NCBI GenBank assembly: GCA_016721015.1
Contig: JADKJL010000011.1
Location: 333,890 to 397,889 of the forward strand
DNA from: Lysobacterales bacterium
Lineage (GTDB): Bacteria > Pseudomonadota > Gammaproteobacteria > Xanthomonadales > Rhodanobacteraceae
DNA length: 64,000 bases
Reading direction: 5' to 3'
Shown: piece by piece, positions 27,127 through 35,573 of the stretch
Layout of the letters: each line of letters begins with the position of its first letter
How positions within the stretch are numbered: the stretch's first letter is position 1
Position numbers and translations under genes: made by a program
Notes under the pieces: generated by a model
What the model saw: only the letters and a program-made list of their open reading frames with translations
The model's database searches: none
Told to the model about the DNA's origin: nothing

Positions 27127-28410
27127 TCAGCGGGCCTGGTCGATACTCAGTCGGGGTCGACCGTTTTCGATGTGCACGCGCAACTGGCGATATCTGACCA
27201 GGTAGCGGATGGCGACACAGGCCGCGGCAACTCCGGATGCGGCTCCGATCACCATCGCCCAGCGTGGGCCGCACGAATCGGCCACCCAACCGACGATGGG
27301 TGCGCCCACTGGCGTGCCGCCCAAAGCCAGGGCCAGCATGATCGCGAGGACACGGCCGCGCATGGCCGGATCGGTCGAAAGCTGGATCATGCTGTTGGCC
27401 GTGGTGGTGAAGGTTTGCGCAGCGATACCGACAACCATCAGGGCCACGCCGAACAGCCATTCACTCGGCATCAGCGCCGCACTGGCGAGACCGATTCCGA
27501 ATATTGCCGCCCCGGCAAGCAGCATCGAGATCCGCGGCTGAGTGCGCCCGGCCGCGAGCAGTGCACCAGTGACCGATCCGATCGCCATGGTCGAAGTCAG
27601 AACCCCGTATTGCCCGGCACCGCCATGGAATACGGTGATCGACATGGTGGAAATGTAAATCGCGAAGTTCATGCCGAATGTTCCGATCAGGAAGAACATC
27701 AGCAGGATTGCCTTGAGGTCGGGGCGATTCCAGACATAGCGAAAGCCTTCGATCAGATCGCCGCGTGCGCGCACGCTGCGGGCACGACGCTGCAGTTCGG
27801 CACCGCGCAGGAACAGCAATGACGCAATCACGGCCAGATACGATGCCGCGTTGAGCAGGAACACCCAGCCCGAACCGATTGCCGCGATCAGCAGGCCGGC
27901 AATGGCAGGGCCAATCAGCCGCGCCGCATTGAACGATGTCGAGTTGAGGGCCACCGCATTCGAGAGTTCCGACTCCGTGACCAGGTCGGAGACAAAGGTC
28001 TGTCTTGCCGGGGCATCGAATGCGGTCACGCAGCCGAGCAGGAAGGCGAAGACATAGACATGCCAAAGCAGGGCGTGGCCACTGATCGTCAACACGCCGA
28101 GGCCCAGGGCGAGCAGTCCCATGCAGGCCTGGGTGACCAGCAGGATGCGGCGCCGTTCAAAATGGTCGGCGGTAAACCCGGTCAACGGCAACAGCAGAAC
28201 CTGCGGCCCGAACTGCAAGGCCATGACGATCCCGACTGCGGTCGCACTCTTGTCGGTCAGCTCGGCCAGGACCAGCCAGTCTTGTGCCGTGCGCTGCATC
28301 CAGGTGCCAATATTCGAGACAAAGGCGCCGGCCGCCCAGAGTCTGAAGTTGAAGCCACGCAACGAGCGGAATGTGCCGGGCATGAAGGCTCGATCAAGTG
28401 AATGGGACAA
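27127..28410 (-). CDS. MFS transporter (EntS/MFS_3-like)
   Basis: A 427-residue major facilitator protein with about 11-12 hydrophobic helices. The opening NFRLWAAGAFVSNIGTWMQRTAQDWLVL is typical of the EntS/MFS_3 exporter branch, and the loop DHFERRRILL between helices 2 and 3 is the MFS signature region. FDAPARQTFVSDLV near 135 is another branch hallmark. A shorter start at 28383 (MPGTFRSLRG) is equally possible. Family members export siderophores, drugs or metabolites; nothing adjacent fixes the substrate. It diverges from mazG with 57 bp between. Confidence 0.88.
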   Translation of the reverse strand: MSHSLDRAFMPGTFRSLRGFNFRLWAAGAFVSNIGTWMQRTAQDWLVLAELTDKSATAVGIVMALQFGPQVLLLPLTGFTADHFERRRILLVTQACMGLLALGLGVLTISGHALLWHVYVFAFLLGCVTAFDAPARQTFVSDLVTESELSNAVALNSTSFNAARLIGPAIAGLLIAAIGSGWVFLLNAASYLAVIASLLFLRGAELQRRARSVRARGDLIEGFRYVWNRPDLKAILLMFFLIGTFGMNFAIYISTMSITVFHGGAGQYGVLTSTMAIGSVTGALLAAGRTQPRISMLLAGAAIFGIGLASAALMPSEWLFGVALMVVGIAAQTFTTTANSMIQLSTDPAMRGRVLAIMLALALGGTPVGAPIVGWVADSCGPRWAMVIGAASGVAAACVAIRYLVRYRQLRVHIENGRPRLSIDQAR

Positions 28411-28467
28411 CGGACGCGAGGCGGTACACTCGGCCCGATTTCAAAGACCACGGTAACGGAAAGCACG

Positions 28468-29262
28468 ATGCAGAAAATTGACGAGTTGATCGCCATCATG
28501 GCGCGCTTGCGGGATCCCGACAACGGTTGTCCGTGGGATGTCGAGCAGAGTTTCGAAACGATCGTTCCGTACACGATCGAGGAGGCCTACGAAGTGGCCG
28601 ATGCGGTTGATCGGCGCGACTATGCGGATCTTTGCGATGAACTGGGTGACCTGCTGCTGCAGGTGGTGTTCCATGCGCGCATGGCGGAAGAAGCCGGGCA
28701 TTTTCGATTCGATGATGTCGTCGAAGCGATTTGCAACAAGATGATCACGCGGCATCCGCACGTATTCGCGCAGGCGAAGGCCGATACGGCGGACGAGGTG
28801 CTGATCAACTGGGAGGCGATCAAGCGTCGTGAGCGCGAAGCTGCCGGTGACGAGGATCGCAGCGCGCTGTCGGGCATCGCGCGCGGACTGCCTGAGTGGC
28901 AGCGTGCGACCAAGTTGCAGAAGCGTGCGGCCAAGGTCGGTTTCGACTGGCCCGATGTGAAGCCGGTGTTTGCCAAGCTGCACGAGGAGATTGACGAGGT
29001 CCGTGCCGAGTTCGCCGCCGGTGCCGATCCGGCACGCCTGACCGACGAGATTGGCGATGTGCTGTTTGTCTGCACCAATCTGGCCCGGCACGCGGGCGTC
29101 GAGGTTTCGACCGCCCTGCGCCAGGCCAATGCCAAGTTCGAACGCCGCTTCCGGCGCATGGAAGCGATGGCAGCCGAATCTGGGGAATCATTGCAGGAAA
29201 AGTCGCTTTTGCAGCAGGAAGACCTGTGGCTTCACGCCAAGCGTGAGGAACGATCGGGCTGA
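28468..29262 (+). CDS. mazG: nucleoside triphosphate pyrophosphohydrolase MazG
   Basis: MazG hydrolyses NTPs to NMP and pyrophosphate, removing aberrant nucleotides. The 264-residue protein has two MazG domains. The first holds the metal-binding EEAYEVADAVD and DELGDLLLQVVFHARMAEE (about 35-75). The second holds HEEIDEVRAEF and DEIGDVLFVCTNLARH (about 170-215). The opening IDELIAIMARLRDPDNGCPW is diagnostic. I chose the ATG at 28468; the 22 codons before it are not conserved in the family. The length equals that of E. coli MazG. Confidence 0.95.
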   Translation: MQKIDELIAIMARLRDPDNGCPWDVEQSFETIVPYTIEEAYEVADAVDRRDYADLCDELGDLLLQVVFHARMAEEAGHFRFDDVVEAICNKMITRHPHVFAQAKADTADEVLINWEAIKRREREAAGDEDRSALSGIARGLPEWQRATKLQKRAAKVGFDWPDVKPVFAKLHEEIDEVRAEFAAGADPARLTDEIGDVLFVCTNLARHAGVEVSTALRQANAKFERRFRRMEAMAAESGESLQEKSLLQQEDLWLHAKREERSG

Positions 29263-29336
29263 GCGGGTCGCCTGATGACTGAAGTGACCTTTCCCGGCGC
29301 CGCGTCACGTGATCGAGTCAAGGAAACGCTGAATTA

Positions 29337-29473
29337 GCCTCTGCTCGTCATCCCAGCGCAGGCTGGGACCCGGTTCTACCCTTGATTTACAAAGACAAAA
29401 ACAAGAACTGGATGACCCTTCCTGCGGCTGTTGAAAGGCGCCTCCAGCTTTCGCCGGGATGACGAGCAGAGGC
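29337..29473. repeat. 137-bp element bounded by an 18-bp perfect inverted repeat
   Basis: GCCTCTGCTCGTCATCCC at 29337-29354 is repeated exactly in inverse at 29456-29473. The CGTCATCCC...GGGATGACG ends resemble the widespread proteobacterial intergenic repeats beginning GTCATCCC. There is no coding capacity. It fills most of the 284-bp gap between mazG and the DUF4097 gene. A degenerate relative (CCTGCGCAGGTATGACGAGC) occurs near 42954. Confidence 0.75.
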
Positions 29474-29546
29474 CTGTTCAGGGTTGCCTTAAACCCTTTG
29501 CGCTTCCGATGTATCCAATACCGGGTTCCTACATTGGAGTTCCGCC

Positions 29547-30374
29547 ATGCGCGCGACCATTGCCCTGTCCCTTGCCCTGTTCTGTGCTTCCGCATTTGCT
29601 GCCAATTGTGAGCATCATGCCGACCGGTCCTTCAATGTCGATCGTGCCGACATCAAGATTCTGGCCGCCAAACTGGGCTCGACCGACCTGAAGCTGCGTG
29701 GCGTGAGTGGCCTTTCGCGTATCGAAGTGCAGGCGCGGGCTTGCGCGTCAGACGCCGGTGATCTCGATCGGCTGGTCGTCAGCCAGAAACGTGATGGCGA
29801 TCGGCTCATCATCGAAACCGAGCGCAACCGGGATAGCTACTCGTTCACGCTGTTCGGTTCAAGCTACGCCTATCTGGAGCTTGAAATCCGCGTGCCGCTC
29901 GATCTCGCCATCGAGGTCGATACCGGTTCCGGCGATGTCGACGCAAGCGATCTCGCCAGCCTCAAGTACGCGGCCGGCTCGGGCGATCTAAACGTTGAAA
30001 ACATTGTCGGCGAGCTGGTCGTCGAAGTCGGTTCAGGTGATGTCGAAGGTTCCGGCATCGGATCGTTCCATCTGGTCTCGACCGGTTCGGGCGACTTCAA
30101 TCTGGATGACATTCGCGGAAGTGTCGAAGTCGGCAAGGGAGGATCAGGCGATCTCAGCTTTCGCAAAGTCACGGGCAGCATACAGATTGGCCGCATCGGA
30201 TCCGGCGATCTCGATTTCTCCGACGTTGGCGGTGACGTGACCGTCGACTCGATCGGCTCAGGTGATATTGATGCCGACAATGTCCATGGAAACCTGACCG
30301 TGAAATCACGTGGCAGCAGCGATATCAGCCACCACGATATTGGCGGCAAGGTTGACGTGCCTGAAGAGGATTGA
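29547..30374 (+). CDS. secreted DUF4097-type beta-helix protein with GSGD repeats
   Basis: A 275-residue exported protein. A signal peptide ends at about residue 19 (SLALFCASAFAAN). From about residue 110 the sequence is a ladder of 15-20-residue units each carrying GSGD (TGSGDVDASDL, AAGSGDLNVENI, VGSGDVEGSGI, TGSGDFNLDDI, GGSGDLSFRKV, IGSGDLDFSDV, IGSGDIDADNV), ending with GSSDISHHD. This is the putative adhesin / DUF4097 beta-solenoid pattern. The many Asp residues could bind cations. The name adhesin comes from the Pfam family and is not evidence of adhesion. It is convergent with the LysR gene. Confidence 0.8.
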   Translation: MRATIALSLALFCASAFAANCEHHADRSFNVDRADIKILAAKLGSTDLKLRGVSGLSRIEVQARACASDAGDLDRLVVSQKRDGDRLIIETERNRDSYSFTLFGSSYAYLELEIRVPLDLAIEVDTGSGDVDASDLASLKYAAGSGDLNVENIVGELVVEVGSGDVEGSGIGSFHLVSTGSGDFNLDDIRGSVEVGKGGSGDLSFRKVTGSIQIGRIGSGDLDFSDVGGDVTVDSIGSGDIDADNVHGNLTVKSRGSSDISHHDIGGKVDVPEED

Positions 30375-30422
30375 TCCGGCTCAGGTCTCGATGGTCTGCC
30401 AGGAGACGAGTTGGCGCATGCT

Positions 30423-31304
30423 TCAGGTGTGTCCAGATGCAATGAGCATGTGAAGCAACGGGTTCGGAAAACGTCTTGAAAGTGTGACCGCAACGAAGGT
30501 TTCGCTGAGTTCCGGCAGCTGAGCCGCTTCCACCAACAGGCCGCTGGCCAGCTCGTCGCGAACGACAATGGGCGGAACCACGGCCAGCCCCACGTCTTCA
30601 CGGGCGAGCAGGCGCATCATCGCCATGTCATCCACTTCGGCGGCGATGCGCGGGCGGATCCCGAGGCGGTCGAGCAGGCCGTCGAAGCCGATGCGGATGC
30701 TGCTTTCCAGAGTCGGCAGCACCAGCGGTTCTCGCGCCAGCAAGGTCTCCAGCGCAGTGTCTTCGCCCAGGCGCGCCGGGGTTCCGACCAGGCTCACCGG
30801 CTGCTCGGCAATCGGATGCGAGATCCACAGGGTGCCGGCATCGCGCGCCGGCGCGATGTTCATCAACAGCACATCGAGTCGCTGTGCTTCCAGGTTCTGC
30901 AGAAGGTCTCTCGTCGTTCCCGAGCGGACGATGATTTCGACATCTTCACGGCCGAGCAGGGGACGCAAAAATCCAATCTGGAAATTGCGCGAGAGCGTTG
31001 CCAGCGCGCCTACCCGAAGCACCTGACGCCGTTCATCCGGCCGGTCACTCAACGTGCCGAGCATTTCCGCGCCTGTGGCGAAGATCACCTCGGCGTGGTC
31101 CATGGCGATGCGTCCCGCTTCGGTCAGCAGCAACTGCTTGCCGCTGCGCTCGAACAAGGCGTGTCCGACTTGTTGTTCGAGTTTTCTGATCTGAATCGAC
31201 AGGGCCGATTGCGAAACATGCAACTTCTGCGCAGTGCGAGTGAGGTTGCCCTCCCGAGCGACCGCCCAGAAGTAGCGCAAGTGGTTGTAATTCAACGCGG
31301 CCAT
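30423..31304 (-). CDS. LysR-family regulator adjacent to dabBA (NhaR/CbbR-like)
   Basis: A 293-residue LysR-type regulator with an N-terminal winged HTH (residues 5-64: NYNHLRYFWAVAREGNLTRT, SQSALSIQIRKLEQQVG, RSGKQLLLTEAG) and a C-terminal periplasmic-binding-protein-like effector domain (about 90-290). The N-terminus is closest to NhaR. It is transcribed divergently from dabB across 109 bp that hold repeated ATCGA-TA motifs. LysR genes next to dabAB are known in other bacteria, so control of the carbon transporter in response to CO2 or a metabolite is a reasonable inference. Confidence 0.9.
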   Translation of the reverse strand: MAALNYNHLRYFWAVAREGNLTRTAQKLHVSQSALSIQIRKLEQQVGHALFERSGKQLLLTEAGRIAMDHAEVIFATGAEMLGTLSDRPDERRQVLRVGALATLSRNFQIGFLRPLLGREDVEIIVRSGTTRDLLQNLEAQRLDVLLMNIAPARDAGTLWISHPIAEQPVSLVGTPARLGEDTALETLLAREPLVLPTLESSIRIGFDGLLDRLGIRPRIAAEVDDMAMMRLLAREDVGLAVVPPIVVRDELASGLLVEAAQLPELSETFVAVTLSRRFPNPLLHMLIASGHT

Positions 31305-31413
31305 CTGATCGTTCTTTTATTGTTATCGATTAGAAGCATACTATGAATTTTATCGAATAGACGCCATCGATTAACGTTCCCGGCCGCTGATCACCCCCCT
31401 GCCGGAGACGACG
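31305..31413. promoter_or_regulatory. divergent lysR-dabB control region with three ATCGATTA-like motifs
   Basis: This short region is clearly AT-richer than its surroundings. It contains TATCGATTAG at 31324, TATCGAATAG at 31351 and CATCGATTAA at 31365. Their starts are 27 and 14 bp apart. LysR proteins usually bind two or three half-sites in such divergent promoters, so these are candidate operators. CTGCCGGAGACGACG just before dabB provides GGAG as a ribosome site. Confidence 0.5.
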
Positions 31414-33018
31414 ATGCCCCCATCCCTTGCCTTGCTTCCCCTGCTCGGACCCGTTGCGTTGCTTGCGGTGTACTTTCTGGCGCGTCGGCAGCCCGGCCTG
31501 CGACCGCGCGATGTGTTGGCGGCGAGTCGATGGGCCAGTTGCCTGGTGTTGCTGATCGCCCTGATCGCGGTCCTGGCGACCGCGGTTCAAGGGCCAGCTA
31601 CGAGTGCGCTGATCGGCTGGAATGGTCTCGGTCTGTCGGTGAGGCTCGATGCGATAAGCGGTAGCCTGTTCGTGCTGGTCGCCTTCATTGGCGTGATCGT
31701 TTTGCAATACAGCCGCAACTATCTCGATGGCGATCCTCGCCAGGGTCGCTTTCTGGGCGGCATGTGCCTGACTCTGGCGGCGGTGATCGTGCTCGTGCTC
31801 GCGGGCAACCTCTTTCAGCTGGTTGGCGGATGGATTGCCACCAGTCTTTCCTTGCATCGCCTGCTGGTGTTCTATCGCGAGCGTCCTGCCGCGCAGGTCG
31901 CCGCGCGCAAGAAATTCATCATCGCGCGGATCAGTGACGCCAGCTTGATCGTCGCCGCCATTTCACTGGCATCTGCATTTGGCAGCAGCGATATCGCGAC
32001 CATTCTTCAACGCGCTTCAGTATCTGTCACCACGCCTTTCCCGATCGCGCTGGCGGCATTGTTGCTTGCGCTGTCTGCGATGCTGAAATCGGCGCAGTTT
32101 CCCACCCATGGCTGGTTGCCCGAGGTGATGGAGACACCTACTCCGGTTTCCGCACTGCTGCACGCCGGCATCATCAATGCCGGCGGCTTTCTGATCATCC
32201 GCTTCGCCGACGTGATGCTGCTGTTTGCACCTTCGCTGCATGTGCTTGCGATTGTGGGCGGATTCACCGCCTTGTTTGGCGCCGTGGTGATGTTGACCCA
32301 GACCAGCGTGAAGGTATCGCTGGCGTGGTCGACGATTGCACAAATGGGCTTCATGCTGATGGAGTGCGGTTTCGGTGCGTTCTCGATCGCCCTTGTGCAT
32401 CTGATCGCACACTCGCTCTACAAGGCACATGCGTTTCTGGCCTCGGGAAGTGTGGTCGAAATCTCCAAGACCGAGTGGCAGCCCGACCTCGAACAAGGCC
32501 CGCCTGTCGTCCAGGTGCTGGCCAGTGTGGCGATGGCGATCGGCATCTATGTTGGCGTGAGTGAAGTGTTCGCTGGGCTGGGTCTGTTCGCACACGACTC
32601 GGCAGCGATGCGCACGCTTGGTGCGATCCTGATCATGAGCTTGAGCCTGCTGCTGGCTCAGTCGATGCGCGGGCGTGCGCCGGGCCCGGCAATCGTGCGC
32701 ATTGCCTTGGCCGCGGCTGGCGCGACGACGGCGTACTTCATCTTGCAGACCGCTGCGGCCTCGGTCCTTAGTTCGACCTTGCCTCCGATTCCAGTGCCGA
32801 GTACAGCCGGCCTCGCGATCATGTTGCTGGCGGGGCTGTCGTTTTTCGGCGTGACCTTGTTGCAGATACTCGCACCCGCCCGGACCAATCGTGCGGGCTG
32901 GCGCGCCGCTCGCGTGCACCTCGAAAACGGGCTCTACGCAAACGTCATTTTCAATCGACTGGTGGGTGCGCTGCGCCCACCGGCGCAAGCTGCGCATTAC
33001 CGGAGAGAACGCTCATGA
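31414..33018 (+). CDS. dabB: DabB, proton-channel-like subunit of the DAB inorganic carbon transporter
   Basis: DabB is a homologue of the NuoL/antiporter subunits of complex I; in the DAB complex it is thought to couple cation flow to DabA. The 534-residue product is hydrophobic throughout, with about 13-14 helices. It has the antiporter core motif HGWLPEVMETPTPVSALLH near residue 232, HLIAHSLYKAHAFL near 330 and a conserved Lys-bearing helix near 215. It overlaps dabA by 4 nt. DAB systems were shown in Halothiobacillus to raise intracellular bicarbonate. The pairing with dabA distinguishes it from true complex I or Mrp subunits. Confidence 0.92.
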   Translation: MPPSLALLPLLGPVALLAVYFLARRQPGLRPRDVLAASRWASCLVLLIALIAVLATAVQGPATSALIGWNGLGLSVRLDAISGSLFVLVAFIGVIVLQYSRNYLDGDPRQGRFLGGMCLTLAAVIVLVLAGNLFQLVGGWIATSLSLHRLLVFYRERPAAQVAARKKFIIARISDASLIVAAISLASAFGSSDIATILQRASVSVTTPFPIALAALLLALSAMLKSAQFPTHGWLPEVMETPTPVSALLHAGIINAGGFLIIRFADVMLLFAPSLHVLAIVGGFTALFGAVVMLTQTSVKVSLAWSTIAQMGFMLMECGFGAFSIALVHLIAHSLYKAHAFLASGSVVEISKTEWQPDLEQGPPVVQVLASVAMAIGIYVGVSEVFAGLGLFAHDSAAMRTLGAILIMSLSLLLAQSMRGRAPGPAIVRIALAAAGATTAYFILQTAAASVLSSTLPPIPVPSTAGLAIMLLAGLSFFGVTLLQILAPARTNRAGWRAARVHLENGLYANVIFNRLVGALRPPAQAAHYRRERS

Positions 33019-35573
33019 TCACTTCTTCATTGAACCGTCGAGTTGTTGCGCAGGACTCGCCCGCAAAACACTCGAACGCCGCGAAAGCGCAAGCTTGCAG
33101 CACCCTCGACGCCGTCAGCGCCGCCTGCCGCCGGATTGCGCCGCTTTGGCCTTTGCAGCATTTCGTCGCCGTGAATCCGTTTCTCGGCTTGAGTAGTCGC
33201 AGTTTCACCGAGGCCGCGCAGATCCTGGCGCAAGCGGCCGGTGCGCGCATGACTCTGCCCCGCGCCGCCTATGCCGAGGCGCTGGCGAGCGGCCGCATCA
33301 CCAACGCCGATCTCGCCACTGCGCTCGTGCGAGCCGAGTCATCGACTTCGCGAGCAATCAGTGTCGATGATCTGAAAGCTGCCTTGATCAACTCGACAAA
33401 ACAAGCGCTGTCGCCGCTCGGTAGCGTCGCCGATGCGGCATCGGTGCAAGGTGCAAACGATTGGTCAGCCTTTGTCACCGAGCGCATTTCGTCCTGGGCG
33501 GCGAGCCATTTTGACGAGGGGCAGGCGGCTTGGGCTTCGCCTTGGCGCGGCTTGTCTCCGTTTGCCGCCTGGCGCGAACACGCGATGATCGATCGCACAC
33601 CGGAGCTGATGGGGCTCGCTGGGTTCCGCGACACGGTGAGAGCACTGCCTGACAGGGCCGAAGCCATGCTGGTCGTTGGTATCGCTCGGCTGGACCTGGA
33701 TGATGCCGACCAGACATCCTACTTTCATCGCTTGTTGATGAGCATTGGTGGCTGGGCCGGCTACGCTCGCCATCAGGTCTGGAACAGTGAACTTCGCGGT
33801 GAAACCGACACCACCCTGATCGAGTTGCTGGCCATTCGGCTGGCTTGGGAAGTTGCCTTGCACAAGGCAATGTCTGCTGATATCGGGATGACCAGAGCAT
33901 GGCAGCGCAGCCGTCAGATACTCTCGACGCACGCGCCGGTTGAGCCTTCGTTCGCCATCGATGAGCTTCTGCAGGTGGCTTACGAAAATGCCTGGCAGCG
34001 CGAATTTCTGGCCAAGCTGTCGACGCCGCGCGAACACGTCTCGGAGAGCCGCAAAACGGTGCAGGCCGCGTTCTGCATTGATGTGCGATCGGAGGTGTAT
34101 CGGCGCGCGCTGGAAAGTACCTCAGCGCAGATCGACACCCTCGGTTTTGCCGGATTTTTTGGCTTCGCCATCGAGTTCGTGCCCTTGGGCCAGGCCCACG
34201 GATACGCCCAGTGCCCGGTACTCCTGAGACCCGCATTCAGAGTGTGCGAAACGGTCAAGTACGCGAGCGCATCCGAGCACCTGCGCATTGTGCAAAAACG
34301 CGGCTTGCGCCAGCGCACGGCGCAGGCCTGGCGATCGTTCAAGCTGGCGGCGGTGGCTTCCTTCGCGTTTGTCGAGACGATGGGTTGGAGCTATGCACGC
34401 AATCTGGTTTCGGATGGCTTCGGCTTGACTCGGGTTGTTGCACAGCCGGCAAGCGCGGGTCTGAGCGCGAGCGAACAGGCGCAGCTTGGTCCTGACATCA
34501 CCGCTACGCAAGTTGATGGACGGGTCAGCGGATTCAACGCGCAGCAGCGCGTCGAAATGGCGGCGAGCGTGCTCAAGGCGATGTCGCTGCGCAACGAATT
34601 CGCGCGCGTGGTGCTGCTGGTCGGCCACGCGGCCAGCACGGTCAACAACCCGCACTCGAGTGGTCTGGATTGCGGTGCCTGCGGGGGTCATAGCGGAGAG
34701 GCCAACGCACGGGTGGCAGTCTCCATTCTCAATGATGTCGATGTGCGCGCTGGCTTGCTTGCGCACCAGATCGAGGTACCGCAGGACACGATCTTCGTCG
34801 CCGGTTTGCATGACACGACGAGCGATGACGTGACGCTTTTTGATCTGGACGCGGTTCCTCCGAGTCACGCCGAAGATCTCGCCCAATTGCAAGTGTGGCT
34901 GTCGCAAGCGAGTCGATCCGCGCGCGCAGAGAGGGCACATCACCTGCATCTCGATGCCGGGCGCGCCATTGATGCACAAGTCATTGCACGCAGTCTCGAC
35001 TGGAGCCAGACGCGTCCCGAGTGGGGTTTGGCGGGTTGCGCCGCCTTTATCGCTGCGCCGCGCAGCGCAACGCAGGATCTGGATTTCGCCGGGCGGGCGT
35101 TCCTGCACAGTTACGATTGGCGACAGGATGAAAACGAGAGCGTGCTCGAACTGATCATGACGGCGCCGATGGTCGTCGCCAGCTGGATCAGCCTGCAGTA
35201 TTACGGATCGACTGTGGACAATCGCGTATTCGGATGCGGCAACAAGGTGCTGCACAACGTGGTCGGCACGCTCGGCGTTCTGGAAGGCAACGGCGGCGAC
35301 TTGCGCAGCGGTCTGCCATGGCAATCCGTGCATGATGGTGAGCGACTCATGCATGAACCCATGCGTCTCTCGGTCGTGATTGCCGCGCCGATCGAGGCGA
35401 TCAATCGAGTCATCGCCAGGCACGAATCCGTACGCGAACTGGTCGACAACGGCTGGCTGCATTTGTTTGCGCTTGATGATGAATCCCGAAAGATCCAGCG
35501 CTATCGACGCACGCTACTTTGGGAGGCCAGCGAAGCCCATGCAAGGGTGAATGGACAAGCAGCGAGCATCTGA
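33015..35573 (+). CDS. dabA: DabA, zinc-dependent carbonic-anhydrase-like subunit of the DAB transporter
   Basis: An 852-residue DUF2309 protein. DabA carries a beta-carbonic-anhydrase-like zinc site, and the four ligands described for Halothiobacillus DabA (C351, D353, H524, C539) have exact counterparts: Cys354 and Asp356 in FCIDVRSEVY, His538 in VGHAAST, and Cys553 in GLDCGACGGHSG. The spacings match (2 and 15). The N-terminus has IAPLWPLQHFVAVNPFLGL, another family hallmark. No signal peptide; it should sit on the cytoplasmic face bound to DabB. It overlaps dabB by 4 nt, and its TGA overlaps the next ATG by 1 nt. All visible catalytic residues are intact. Confidence 0.94.
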   Translation: MITSSLNRRVVAQDSPAKHSNAAKAQACSTLDAVSAACRRIAPLWPLQHFVAVNPFLGLSSRSFTEAAQILAQAAGARMTLPRAAYAEALASGRITNADLATALVRAESSTSRAISVDDLKAALINSTKQALSPLGSVADAASVQGANDWSAFVTERISSWAASHFDEGQAAWASPWRGLSPFAAWREHAMIDRTPELMGLAGFRDTVRALPDRAEAMLVVGIARLDLDDADQTSYFHRLLMSIGGWAGYARHQVWNSELRGETDTTLIELLAIRLAWEVALHKAMSADIGMTRAWQRSRQILSTHAPVEPSFAIDELLQVAYENAWQREFLAKLSTPREHVSESRKTVQAAFCIDVRSEVYRRALESTSAQIDTLGFAGFFGFAIEFVPLGQAHGYAQCPVLLRPAFRVCETVKYASASEHLRIVQKRGLRQRTAQAWRSFKLAAVASFAFVETMGWSYARNLVSDGFGLTRVVAQPASAGLSASEQAQLGPDITATQVDGRVSGFNAQQRVEMAASVLKAMSLRNEFARVVLLVGHAASTVNNPHSSGLDCGACGGHSGEANARVAVSILNDVDVRAGLLAHQIEVPQDTIFVAGLHDTTSDDVTLFDLDAVPPSHAEDLAQLQVWLSQASRSARAERAHHLHLDAGRAIDAQVIARSLDWSQTRPEWGLAGCAAFIAAPRSATQDLDFAGRAFLHSYDWRQDENESVLELIMTAPMVVASWISLQYYGSTVDNRVFGCGNKVLHNVVGTLGVLEGNGGDLRSGLPWQSVHDGERLMHEPMRLSVVIAAPIEAINRVIARHESVRELVDNGWLHLFALDDESRKIQRYRRTLLWEASEAHARVNGQAASI

